DNA from: Oxyruncus cristatus
Taxonomy: Eukaryota; Chordata; Aves; Passeriformes; Cotingidae
Assembly: GCA_013399855.1 (NCBI GenBank)
Contig: VXAY01003154.1
Coordinates: 436,106-500,105 of the forward strand
Direction of reading: 5' to 3'
Length of the DNA stretch: 64,000 nucleotides
Below the pieces are notes generated by a model. That model was given only the letters and a program-made list of their open reading frames with translations. It did not search any database and was not told the DNA's origin. Within the stretch, counting starts at the first letter, position 1. Each line of letters opens with the position of its first letter. Position numbers and translations under genes: made by a program. Shown piece by piece: positions 1-12,303 of the stretch.

Positions 1-1167
1 GTGATTTTTTTTTTTCCCAAACACGTGGAGGAGAGCTCTATTCTGTACAAATAACCACATTGATATGTAAATTGAGATATGTGCTGTTCATAAATAATTA
101 TTCTCATTTCAAGTGTTTCAGCAAACTACCAAGCATAAACAGGACCACATGATTTTGACATATGAAACACAAAAGAAGTGAAGTAATAATGAAAAAACAG
201 ACAGACAATCTGTTTTTGAAAATAGGTTTGTTTATAGCCATTATGAACAGTAGTTACAGTGATTGGAATCATTTTGATCAGAAAGAGAAGAGAGGGTAAA
301 AAACTGTTTCTTCAAAATGGCTTAACTACCTCTAGTTTACAGAAAAGATTGAATTAATATTTGATAAAACCTTGATACCATTTGCAGAGGATTTCATAAC
401 ACTTATGTTTAACTGCTTGACCCCTAAGAACTTCGACTTATTTGTGATTATCCTTAAAAACAGTTAATTACTGAAAACCAGGACTCTGTCATACACTTCT
501 GAAAACAATTTATAATCTGTAGTTCTGTTGAAGTGTCTATACAATTATTTTCTTTGTTTTCTTTAACACAGTATGCAAAAATGCTTCAGAACTATTTATT
601 TGATTCAAACTGTCTCATTGTTCCAATCTAGTAATTTTCCGAAATACACAAGACATGATTATTAATCATTCTTTGAAGTAGTATCCTTTTTTTGACCTTT
701 TTTATCATTTTATGTTTTGCATAGTTTTTCCTTTCTAATTCCCAATAATGAGCATTTTAAATACTCACTGTAGCTTTTAAATGCGTTTATATATCTTGTA
801 TATCAATAAGTCAGTGAGCTCATCTGGCTGATCAAGTACAACTCTTAGGTGATAAACTTCTTTACAGTTTACTATGTTCTCACTTTATAACTGTTTTCAC
901 AAATTGATCAATAACAGGCTATTTTTTTAAAATTCTCCAATAATTTTCACACAAGAGGTGAGAACGTCTGCCTGGGCTGCAGCCTGTGGCTTTTTTAACG
1001 GCACTCTGTGACATAAATACACTAACACAAATCAGACAGCCTCTCTGCGGGGCTCACCTATTATGTGCCTAGTACAACCTGACATTAAAAGGGTCACTGA
1101 AGTTCTTAACATTGTGTAAAATCAATGAAAAATATGTTGGGAGGCCTAGAGCACATTATTGGTGCAT
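1..1167. other. Unique AT-rich intergenic DNA
   Basis: No gene, repeat family or structured element is recognised here. The stretch is AT-rich, starts with a T-run, and is broken by stops in all frames. Positions 960-1060 are slightly richer in GC, but nothing in them resembles a coding exon. Confidence 0.6.
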
Positions 1168-1575
1168 GGAGGTTGAGAGCGCTGGGTTTGTGTAGTGCAG
1201 CAGAGAAGGGGTTAAAGGCAGATTTAAGGGCAGCCTACAACCTCCTGTAAGGGGTCACAAAGGTGATGGAACTAAGTGTTTCTTCAGCGTGACACCTCAT
1301 ATAACAAGTGGAAATGGCCACAAATTGGGATGGGAGAGGTGCAGATGGGATTAGGCAGAACTTCCAATTGGGTGAGGGTGGTGGGCAAAGGAACAACTTG
1401 AGCATCAGGAGACTGAAGAACGCCCATCCTTGGTGTTTCCCACACTTGATGAGACAAAACTGTGGCTGACCCAACCTGGTGTTGACAATAGTCTTTCTTT
1501 TGTACTGGAGGTTGGACTAAATGACCTCTAGACAAACTTTCCAACCGGCGTTTCTAGGACTGTGACTTTCCAAGA
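1168..1575 (+). mobile_element. CR1 LINE fragment, 3' end, old
   Basis: This is the 3'-terminal part of a CR1 non-LTR retrotransposon in sense orientation. From left to right it shows the decayed 'agcgctgggtttgt' block just after ORF2, the 'acaagtggaaatggccacaa' block, and the 3'-UTR signature 'ggttggactaaatgacctct' followed by a degraded tail near 1540-1560. Many substitutions and small gaps against the other copies in the window suggest an old insertion. The 5' end is truncated, as is usual for CR1. It has no coding capacity. Short open frames on the opposite strand (1235-1544) arise from this repeat and are not genes. The exact left edge is uncertain by about 50 bases. Confidence 0.8.
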
Positions 1576-2728
1576 CCACCAAAGGGAGATGGTCAGACTG
1601 CAACAGACTTTGGCTAAACATTCTGTGTTCCGCTGTAGCTTTTGTATTTCAAGGATGTCAGAGGAATACAGACATTAGCTCCAGTTATATCACGTTGAGA
1701 GGACATCCTTGCATCAGGAAAATTTGCAGCTGTAGAACTGTAACAAGATTTTCCTTAGTGTACAACAAGACCAGAACAGTCTCCGGCACCTCACAGAATA
1801 AGCTTCAGATACAAATTCAAATAACAAATTATGTTTGTGCAGAATAATTGTAATTTATAAATTGAAATGGACAGGGTTATGGAATTTCAATAATATTTCA
1901 AAGCCTGTTGTAAAACTTGAGCTTACGTACTACTTTAACTTGTCTAGCAAAACTTAATTGTTTATTGTCCTCAGGCAAAATACAAAAGAGGTAAGAGGGT
2001 TTTATGAAATTTTACCATATGAACATTCACTTCTAGCCAAAGAACTGAAAAAATGTATTACTGTGTTCTTTCATTTCAGTTCTAATATCTGGTGCTGCAC
2101 TGCAGTGAAATAGTTCAGATATTTCTTCTTGGTTGACTTTGAGCTAAATTTTGATATACATAATCTACTGAAAATTAAATCCACTACACATATTTATTTT
2201 TATACTTTTTTTTTTTTTAATTGGGTGAAATCTCACTGTCATTGTCCAAAGGAAATGGATTTCTCTTTAAATTAGCATGAAGTATCTGATACCTGAACCA
2301 TCTGAACTACCTGGTGTGTTTTTCTTTTTTTTTTAATTTTTCTTTAACAGAGTGAAGTCCCTCCATAATGTCCTAAATCAGCATTCAAGTACCTTGGCAC
2401 ATGAATTAACAAATATACAGACACATCCCTTTTGAGACATATTACTAATGGTTTCACATGTGTGGCATTTGCTGTCTCTCAAATTATTCTGACTAAAAAT
2501 TGGAATACATTTTATAATCTACTGTGTCCATCATTTAAACTAAGGATGTAGAAGGAAAAATATAATTTAGTAAGAAAATGCACTCTTCTTTAAAGGAATC
2601 TATCAAGCTTAATGTGGCAGATGTGCAAGGAGGCATAGAACAATATCTGGAGAATGATATTTTTTCCACATTACAGAAATGTTCATGAGAAATATGTAAA
2701 AATCCCTATAAATAAATGCTTGGGAGTT
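1576..2728. other. Unique AT-rich intergenic DNA
   Basis: No gene or known repeat is recognised. T-runs lie near 2208-2219 and 2322-2340; they look like simple slippage tracts, possibly remnants of retroposon tails. Confidence 0.6.
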
Positions 2729-2975
2729 CCATAGAATACCTTGAGTTGGAAGAGATCCACAAGGATCAGCAAAATCCAGCTCCCAGTCTAGCAAAGGACA
2801 GGCCCAAGAATCCCATCATGTGCCTGAGAGCATTGTCCAAACCCTTCTTAAACTTCTGGAGCCTTTTCTTCTTCAGGCTGAACAACCCCAGCTCTCTCAG
2901 CCCATCTTCGTAGAGAGGTGCTCCAGCACCCTGATCATCTTTGTAGACTCCCGTGGACTGGCTCCAACATGCTCA
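2729..2975 (-). mobile_element. CR1 LINE fragment, 3' end
   Basis: This is an antisense CR1 copy. It begins with the complement of the CR1 3' end ('ccatagaatacc...gagttggaag'), then runs backwards through the 3' UTR into the 'aggctgaacaaccccagctc' block that lies just 3' of the ORF2 stop. The junction near 2862-2866 joins the 'cccttcttaaac' 3'-UTR block directly to the post-ORF2 block and skips sequence present in the copy at 54557-55030, so there is an internal deletion. The element is 5'-truncated and non-coding. Confidence 0.88.
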
Positions 2976-3226
2976 TCTCTTTCCTATGCTAGAGGCTGCT
3001 GAGTAACATAAAATAAGGAATAAGTAACTGATTGAAATACGCTGTTTTTCATGAAAAGTGTGTCAAGACTGGGGTGAGGGGGAGATAAGATATTTCAGAA
3101 ATGTTACAAGAATTTTAACTGTCAATATCTATTTTTCCCCCCTTTATGTCCACCATGGTTTATGGTTTTATAGTTTCCTAGATTCCATAGACAACAGTGT
3201 TCTCCTGAGGACTAACTCAAAGTTAT

Positions 3227-3400
3227 CACAGAATCACACGGGTTAGAAAGGACCTCAGAGACCTTCAAGCCCAACCCTTGATCCGCCACCACCGTGGTTA
3301 CTAGACTATGGCACTAAGTGCCACATCCAACCTCATCTTAAAAACCTCCAGGGACGGAGAATCCACCACTTCCCTGGGCAGCCCACTCCAATGCCATGGA
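3227..3400 (-). mobile_element. CR1 LINE fragment, 3' end (subfamily A)
   Basis: This short antisense CR1 3' end starts at 'tcacagaatcacacgggtta' and continues through 'gatccgccaccaccgtggtt' and 'atggcactaagtgccacatc' to 'ttccctgggcagcccactcc'. The same diagnostic block recurs at 49019-49300 and 54557-55030, so these three copies form one subfamily in this window (here called A). It stops after the 'cccactccaatgcc' segment and is strongly 5'-truncated. Confidence 0.9.
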
Positions 3401-6400
3401 AAACGTTATGATGCTTTTAACTTTTTTATTACTTTCTTGGATTATTTTGTCTGAGTCTACTACTGCTTTTCTGTGCTGCATCACTCCATCTGTTCGTATT
3501 GTTCCAGAGTGAGACTGGGATATTTTTGAAAGAAAAAGGGACATTAAAAATATATTTTATATGTGATGAGGGCCAAAGGCAGATTGTAGACTAGAGGGCT
3601 GGCTCTGTGTGAACTCAAAGCATCATGACTGGCCATTTAGCTCTACACACAAGGAGCCAGGATGCAATCCCCTGGGAACAGAAGAGTTCACTTTTCCTTG
3701 AAATCCCCACATACATGCAGACATTGAGAAAAATGACAAGTAGTAGGAGTTATGAGCTATATACTTTCTGCTGCTTTGCAAAGCCTTATCAGTCTCATTA
3801 ACTTACTTATTTTTAATTGGTTCTTTTTTTCATGATAAGTAAAAAACATTGTACTGTCTCTTTCCAATGTTGTACCAGTTAAGCTGCACCAATGCTTCAT
3901 TTTGGGGATTCCTCCAAAGGGATTTAAACTGCCTTAGCACTAGGATATGCCAAATGGCCATATCCTCATGGCTTTGCCCATCTATAGGAAAATCTTTAAA
4001 ATGTAATTGTGAATCCTTATGTATATCCTTTACCTTTTCCATAGAAACTGATTTAATAGACAAAAAAATATGATCTTTCATCTAGGACTCTACATCAAAA
4101 TTAGGCATTTTCCCTTAATATAACTTCATCTTCAGGCCTTCCATTTCATGCAGAAGTCCCAGACATCCAGCCTCATAGACCTCAATAAAGTAAAAGTCCT
4201 TGTCATAGTAAAGAAACACTGTTTTATAATGTGTTGTTATCTCTATCATCTCGCTTCCCTTCCAATATTAAACAAATATTCCTTAAACTTCTGATTTATA
4301 TCTTCTGGAGAATCTATACCCGTATAAAACTGTTCTTCACATTTTGTGTTCATCACCCAAATAAAATTTCTCATGGTTTTTTTTCCTGTTTGAATAGTGT
4401 GTTAATAATGCATCAAACTATTTTTTTTAGGGAATACCATCCATCTCTTTTTCTGAAATACTGAAAGGATGTCTGCACTGCATTTCAGGTTGAGATACAT
4501 TTGAACATGGTGACAGCAACTGCCCACGCTTTGGGCCAGTTGGAAGCCAGCCACTTCCACATCAGAAACAAAGCAGATACACAAGATAACATCAAATCCG
4601 GGCTAATAAGCCCCAATGAGAAACAATGTACATTAGCTAAGGTTCATTGTCTGACATGCACAGCTTCCAGGCAGGTTGGCAAACTGGCAGAGCAAATTCA
4701 CATCTGCCTGCAAAACACTGCACAGACACATCTTGCACTAGGGCAGATAACAGAGGTCCCATTACAAGAGACTGGATTAGACATGAGATCCTATTACCCT
4801 GAGTGGCTGTCCCTTCCCACGGAGCCTGATCCAGTGGGAATTCAGCCAATGCTGACATTTTCTACTTCATTAAGCTTGTCTTGCTGTTTTTCTGTCCTAC
4901 AGTACCATCCTGTTCAACGAATTCATTAGGGTATGCCATGTAGTACTGGAATTTTGTTCTACTCAAAAAATCAAAACATGAGGGACTCTTTATAAACTTG
5001 CCATTTTTGAAAATGGGCTTTTGTTAAGAAGCATAATTTACTTGGCATGGGGTATGAATATTAAAGCAGCAGATGTGTTCATCAATCAATAAATTGCAGA
5101 TTCCATAGCTGACATTTCCTCTTTTACCTTTTTTATTTTTCCGTTTGAAACTAGTGTTGTTGTTTCATAAAGCCTAGGTCAAGACTGTGCATTTGTAATG
5201 CTTCCAACTTGTTTGAGCAGGTGTGTTCCTGTCTCTGTCGGGTAGTTTGGCAAACCACCTCCTGTCTGTAAATTTGCAACAGATGTCTAAGCTTTGAAGC
5301 ATATGTATTATATAGTCTGTGAACTGAATGAAATAAAATTGTCAGGATATGAAAAATTGATAAAGTGACTTCCTGAAATTTTGGCTATTGCAAAATTCTT
5401 TACTGCTTCTCCACTATTGGACATTCTGCTACATCCAGATTATAAGTGACACATAAGACAATACTGTTTCTGTGGTTTTGATTTTTCTGTAGTGCAAATA
5501 GGGATTTACTAACAATCATAGTGTACTTGCAGATATTAGAAACCCAGATTCATCCTTATGAAAGTTAATTGGATGATTCTCGTCAAACAAAGGTGCTTCC
5601 CTCCCTCTACTTGAAATGACTGGTAAAATATTTTGCCTTGGCAAATTGGAAAATACCAGATTTTTTTCCACTTTATTTTTATTTATGCTGTAAATGCTTT
5701 GTGTATTTGGTTCTGCCATGATCCTTCTAAGACTGGATGCAAGACAATAACATGCCACAGGTAATTCTCAAAGCATTCGCTGTCCAGATTTTCAGACACA
5801 GAAAGTTTGAAAAACGGTCAAAGATTTTGAGATTTGCCCACAACTACTTTAATCCACATTTTGTGTTGTCTTGTTGTATTGTGTGGACTGTGACTACACA
5901 ACAAATTTGAGCCCCAGATGGAATAATTAATTTTAAATCTCACATAAAAGTATTTATCTCTAAAGGCTACATAATGGTTTATTTGCTTTCATTTTAAAAG
6001 GCTTGCGAACTATACAATTAACTGCTGCACGTGCAGTCTTTTAACACGAATGTAATTTACACAATTTTAATCATATTGTGTTATATATAATATTTCCTTT
6101 AAACCATACACACAGTGTTTGGATTTCCTTTACATTCAAAATGTTAAATATAGCTTTCAATATAACTTCAGACTGCAACCTTAGTACATGTTCCCTTCAA
6201 AAACCTAGTCACTCACCTCATATTGATAATCAAATAAATATTTGTTGATAAATATTAAATGAAAATAAACTATCTAAGAGTTAATGCATAAAATGTGTTT
6301 CTCCCATCTCTTTCAGTAAGCATATCAGATCTGGCCAAACCTCAATTTCATAAAATGTCAATTTTTCACTGTCAAAATTCAATTTGCTAGGAGAAGGACA

Positions 6401-8930
6401 AAACATTTAGAAACAAGCTACTCTTATCATTTCTTACAATAGTGCTCTCAACTTAATAATTGGATCTTATCATTGCTTATCACTCTGTGAAGGAAGAAAA
6501 ACTACTACGAGGGAAAAAGAAAATAAAACCTGGTATATACTTCAGGCTAGAACATTATCACACATATTTTAGCTTCCAACCAAGTTATCTGAATTACTGA
6601 TTATAGCAAGTGGTGAGGCACTTTCAAATGCATTAAATCACTGAGAGCACTGACGTGCTCCATATACCTTCCCAGGGAGCTTGTGAAGAAAATATAGAAC
6701 TTACTGCCAGAAGTGTTTAGAAATCCAGGAGGATGTTTAACAGAGACTCACCTTTCCCACTGCAGAATTTCCCTGTGCTGCAGGAAAGCTGTTTCTGGCT
6801 GGCTGGGTGACCACTGCCCAGAACAGTTCAAGCAGAGTATTTCCACAGTTCCTACCTGCACTCCAGGTGCATCCCATGAGTCCAGCCAGCAAACCTCTTC
6901 TCACAGCTGATGTTGATTTTGCTCATCAGAACTGGGCCTGCACAATAAATGTCACCTCTCCAGCTCCTGAGAGATGACAGATGAAGCTGGCAATGCTCAT
7001 ATCACACAGCATCTGCTTTATGGGCTTCTGAATTTCATATTTCTCATTCAGCATTTAGGTGATGGCTGACTATGAGAGTGGATCTAAGAATCAGGGCACA
7101 AGCACGTTTTGTCAACTGACCATTACTCTACCCACAAACCCCATTTACAGTGTGTTCATTTTTCTGTAAACTACTGTGCTGAAGAGGTAACATGGAATAG
7201 TATTTGTGAATATCTTAAAATGTAATAGATTTTTACTTCTGTTGACAATAAGTCTTTGCCACCTTTCACATACAGGGAAAGAGTCAGAGGTGAGCTTCAC
7301 TTGAGAAGTAAGGAATAATGCTTAATATTTCTCCTACCTAAAGGACTAAGCCAGCTTCATTTGAGATCATCAGTAACAGAGAAATTAATTTTTTTTTTCC
7401 AAAATTTTTTTTTCATGTCCATCCCATTGCAGACACCTTTATTTTCCCCTGCAAATATGATTTCATTGAATGCATCTGCTTTACATTGAATGAAGGTAAA
7501 GGCCTCAGAATTTCTCCAGAAAATGTAACAATGTTGGAAAAATCTTTTCTGTAACCAAGCAAAATGCTCTCATTGAGTTTTCTAATAGTAATAAAAGGAA
7601 GAGTTTATTAAACTATATTTACCCAGTCTAGACCATAGTTCAATGAAATATTTTGATGCCTAAAAACTTCTATTTACTCTAAAATGATACTATTAAATGT
7701 TGAGTTCAAAGACAAGAATAAAGAACTTAACATATTTAAAATCTATTTCAGGCCTACAAAAGTAATTTTTGTGTATTTTCTGTAAGGTTGGAGATGTTTG
7801 GACTATCATAGCTATTATTTCTGGTTTTGAATAATTAAGTAGGTGTGGATATCAGTTTACCAACACATTCTTATCCTATGAAATTTACATTCTAGAATTT
7901 TTTTTTTTAATATATACATGCAAAATAAAAGTGTTTCTAAGTACAATGGAACTGTAAAACGTCTCTTTGGAAACTCAGAAAAAATAAAAAATCCAGCTGA
8001 GCACAACTGAGCTCCCTGAGACAGAAAGATTCCTGCTGACCTAAATAAGATCTGGGATTACCTTAACAGATGACCTTGCACAAGGTGCCTCACAGCAACA
8101 AAGCTATAGACCACTGTGACACATTTTACAGTTGACAAATAGGTTTTCTCTACCAGCATCAGTAAGATCCCTGCAAAGCAAAGATGAAACTCTCTCTGCA
8201 CTGCAGTTTCACTGCTCATTGTTAGGAAAGAAAGCAGTGACACGTGCCAAACCACATCACCTGCTGGGGACCCGTGTGTGTGGTCCCCGAAAGCAGATGG
8301 AGATTCCTGCTAAAGGAGTGGTCAAGAATATCACAGAATTCACCAGTGCAGGTTCAGAAGCATACAGTAGAAATTAACAGCTTCCCAATGCTTTGTCTAC
8401 AATTCCTCAGTGAAATGTGTGAAACAGAAGCCAGCCTTCTTCCTTTCTCGGACGTTTGAGGGACCTGCCAAATGAATTCCTTCAAGGTCAGCTGGTAATC
8501 ATCTCTGCTTAGCAGTGACACCTGTGGTTTCCTGCTGGCTGAAAGGAATATGGACCCTGTGACACAAGACAGCAAATAAAACCTGTGCTCTATTGTAAAA
8601 TCCCAAAGCAACAAACAACTAAAGAAATGAAGTGTGTTTGGCTACAGATTCCTGCAGAGGCCCAGAGAAGCTGACTTCCCCTTCAGTGAGGGTCGTCACA
8701 GATAAAAGAGGAAACCTTGTGTTAGCTCATACATTCCCACCTTTTGCAACCAGCCCATCAGTTGCTACCAGTCTCAGGGGCAGGGAAACTAAATTCTTTA
8801 TTAAAGGGTCTTTTGGAGAGAATGAAATAACTGATATAACATCAACAATAGTGTTTATTTTAACAACTCTGAAACTGTAACTGGAAAAAGGGGTGTATAA
8901 CCATTCTGGGATTTGTAATTCCCTTTAAGA
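3401..8930. other. Unique intergenic DNA, no gene recognised
   Basis: This is about 5.5 kb with no recognisable CR1, LTR or gene. Patches of higher GC lie at 4440-4930, 6600-7030 and 7980-8790. The 4440-4930 patch holds the longest frame of the window (142 codons, plus strand, starting at a TTG), but it has no recognisable domain, signal peptide or family resemblance. A perfect 7-bp hairpin (ggggacc / ggtcccc, 9-nt loop) sits at 8266-8288. Unusual conservation in the GC-richer patches cannot be judged without alignments. Confidence 0.5.
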
Positions 8931-8970
8931 ACAAAGAGATAGAAAGATAGGAAAAGAGATAGAGAGATAG

Positions 8971-9292
8971 TAGAAAAAGTTCATACAATTTATGATGTAC
9001 AAGATACTATTAAAAAAAAAAGGGTTTTAATGGTTTTAACCTCTCTAGAAAACAATGTTTGAGACTCAAAATCTTATTATTAAGAAGGCCCAATGCCTGA
9101 CTTTTTTTTTCAGAAGCATATGATATCGTCATGTTTGTTTAATGTCACTTCTTCTTGTGAATTTCTTTCGCTGTAAGGATGGTGAAAGGTGTTTTTGAGA
9201 TCCTTCTCGATAATCTTAAAAAAACAAAAAATAATTAGTAAATTCCTCTGTAAGGAATGTCAGAGGAATTACTGTAAGGTGTCGTTCATGAA
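8971..9292 (+). repeat. Unidentified dispersed repeat, copy 1
   Basis: This stretch aligns, with small gaps, to 19922-20257 about 11 kb away and in the same orientation. Shared blocks in the same order include 'atttatgatgtacaagat', 'cctagaaaac'-like, 'attattaagaag', 'catatgatat.gtcatgttt', 'aggatggtgaaagg', 'ataattagtaaatt' and 'attactgtaaggtgtc'. Identity looks to be around three quarters by eye. Near the right end, 9241-9250 and 9261-9270 form a perfect 10-bp inverted repeat (aattcctctg / cagaggaatt) with a 10-nt loop. No CR1 signature, poly-A tail or terminal repeat is visible. It could be an old interspersed repeat (LTR or DNA-transposon piece), an ancient SINE-like element, or a local duplication. 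Confidence 0.75.
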
Positions 9293-12222
9293 GTGATTTA
9301 TCTTTCCATTAAGCTCTGCAAATGAAAGTACCTCACAATACATATAGAATAATCTGTCAGTAACAGCATAATATTGATTTTGTGTCAATTACAAGTAAGA
9401 ATTCTTCATAAGACATTATTAAGACAACGCTTTCTCCTTATAATACTTCCATTAAAGTAGGCAAGCATCAAGTTATATTCATAAAATGATCATTTACTAT
9501 CTGAAATTATGAAGATAACTGTGTTTAAGACATATTTTTAAACAACCTATTCAGGAAAAAATAGAAAACAACTGGAAGCCACTTGTCCTAGTCATGAACC
9601 TTATCAATAATACATTCTTAGTGCAAAATATGTCAGTGCTCTTGAAGAGTTATTATACAATTCCATGACAGGTTAAAATACTATGATAGATAAAACATTT
9701 TATGTAATTGACGAAACATTGTTACCAGACATTCCTAAAACAATACCATCTTCTATGTAAACATACTTGTTTTCTGTCAAGACCACTGTTGCCATTAGTT
9801 ACCAATGTACCTGCAGTTTGCTATCAATGGGCTTTCGAAAAACAGAGAACAAAATGGGCACATTCTTCAGAGGCACTATATTTCTCACAGTTTCTTAAGA
9901 TTTCTCAGTATATCTTTGCTAATACTGAAGGTCTCAAATCTTTGTTTGGTTAGTGACATGGCAAGAATGATATATCCAAACAAGTAAGACCTAATCTCTC
10001 ATAATCTCCAAAAATAAACCAGATTCTACTTACAAGCAATGTGAGCATCAGAAGGGAAGGATGTCAATGAATGTTATTCACCAAATTTTCAGTTTATGTT
10101 ACCTGTTTAAACACTTGTATGTATGCTTAATTTCGTGAAAGAAGGAACATTTGCGGAAGAGAAAAACAAAAATCCCCTGATAAACAAACACCTAGATTAT
10201 AAATGTATAGTGTACATGATGTCTTTCTTCTGCAAGACCACACATGACTCATGCAAGCATTTTATACCACAAACTGCAACACTTAGTTGACTCATTCTTG
10301 CCTGAGCAACATAATTATTCTTATAGACACACTTCCAGAGCAACACAATTTTTATGTTCAGAAATATTTTGGTGCTCTCTTGCAAATAGATGGCACTAAT
10401 TGACTTCCATGTATCCAACTACCAAGCACTGAAGTTGTGTTCCCAAAGAGTTGCCCTTTGTAGCTTTTTTCTGCCTTCAGGTTAAGATTTGATTGCAGCA
10501 GCAGGAACAACAGCAGATCTTCAAGCTGTAATCATATTTTTCAGCAGTGTGCATCACTTATTAACTTTTATTTGATTTCCCTCTGGCACCCACAGCTCCA
10601 ACAAATGTTATCTTTATGTTCAGTTTTGTTGAGATCACAAACCTGGCAATAAGTGCTGTAGCTGAGATTCTCACTAAATAAACAGACCCTACAACGGTGC
10701 TGTAGCTGCCCAGGTGCAGTGAGTGTCCTGTCCTGTGTCAGAGCTCTAAGCTCAGAAACTGTAAGGGCTGAAAGAACTTATCCTGCTGGTCATGAGCCAC
10801 TCAAAGTAGAAAAAGGAACTCCTAATCTGTGAATTGTAACAGAATTTGCATATATATGACATCTCTTGGTGCATGTTACAAAAGTCCTTTATCCTCAGAA
10901 GACTTTACTTGATACCTTCTAGTTGAGGATTCTGTTTGTTGCATTTTGTTTTGTAGAAGAAATGTGTGAGCCTATATTAAAACAATTATAGTGGTTTGGA
11001 AATATTTAATTTCTTCTTGGATGATGTCCAAAATATATTAATTAATTATCTGCCTTTTCTTTTTCTCATTAGTGTGCATGAATGAAAGACAGGTTGATAA
11101 GCTGGACAGACAGATAAGGTTTCCAAATGCAACTAGTATTTCATTAAAATTTCTGGACAGATAATATAAAATTAATATGAACCTGACTTTAAGGGGATAA
11201 AAGTTTTTCAGATGTAATCACCTAAAAATCAAATAATTCTTAGAAACTCTGGCCTTCCAAGTGAATTGGATAAATCGATAAATACTTTATTGAATTAATT
11301 TAGATTTTTTTCTACTCAGAAAATGCCTCAGAAAAGGTTTTTCTTTAATTAAAGCTTCTTTGTTAGTTAAATTTATTGTGTGATTTTTGCTAGCTCTTTT
11401 AAATCTGTGGATGCACTTAGGAACAGTTCAATATTAATATTATTTTTTAAAATATTGTAGTTAAAATATTGAATAATTTGGTATAAATTATTTGAAGAGT
11501 ATGGAATACTTTATTTCCCTTTCAAGATGGATCCTCTATCCAGCTACTCATACATAAAGATGTTTAGAATTTAAAAACTGTCTGAGGAAAAGGACTAGAG
11601 AAGTACCCAGACTGTCACACCCTTTCCTCTTTAAGCCATGCAGGAACTAGCTGGTGCATAATCTATAGAAGTGAAACAAACACTGTGAATTTGAGAAGAC
11701 TTGGGTTGAAACACATGTAAAAATAATGTTCTGAATAACTGAAACTCTTCCTAGAGATGGTCCAAAAGGACCCACATGAAATCTTTTAGTAAAGTGATTC
11801 CTTATCTGGTTCAAAGACATGGCATTCTCAAATTCTGTTCCATAAAAAGAAATTGGAAGCTACTAGGCTTCCCCCCCACCATGTAAATGATGGACCTTGT
11901 ATTATTGACCTCATATGCATTATCCCCTTCTCCCCTCCTCCTTCCTTTGCCTCAAAAAGAAAGGAGTGGAAGTCAATATGTTTTACTGTATGAAAAGAAG
12001 TGAGGTTCAGGTTCCATTTAGTCCCATGAGTAAGACTTCAGAAATACCACAAAAATCCAAATAAGAGTTATATATCTTTTTCTGAGATATTCTTCCCATA
12101 CTTTCTACATACAGTGGAAAGAAACCCGCCCAAACCCTCATGCATTCAAATGTACTCAAAGATGACCCCTGCCTTGAACCCCAGATTAAGATACAATTAA
12201 GCAGAGATATCTGTTGTGCAGC
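9293..12222. other. Unique AT-rich intergenic DNA
   Basis: No gene, known repeat or RNA gene is recognised. Open frames here (for example 9708-9953) are short and lack any family resemblance. Confidence 0.55.
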
Positions 12223-12303
12223 TTTTGTTTTGTGTGGTTTTTTGTTTTGTTGTGTTTTTTGTTGTTGTTTGTTTGTTTTTGTTTTTGTTTGTTTGTTTTT
12301 TGT
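12223..12303. repeat. T/G-rich low-complexity tract (GTTT)n
   Basis: About 80 bases made almost only of T and G, built from irregular GTTT, GTTTT and GTT units. It is a simple-sequence tract and not a gene. Confidence 0.95.
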
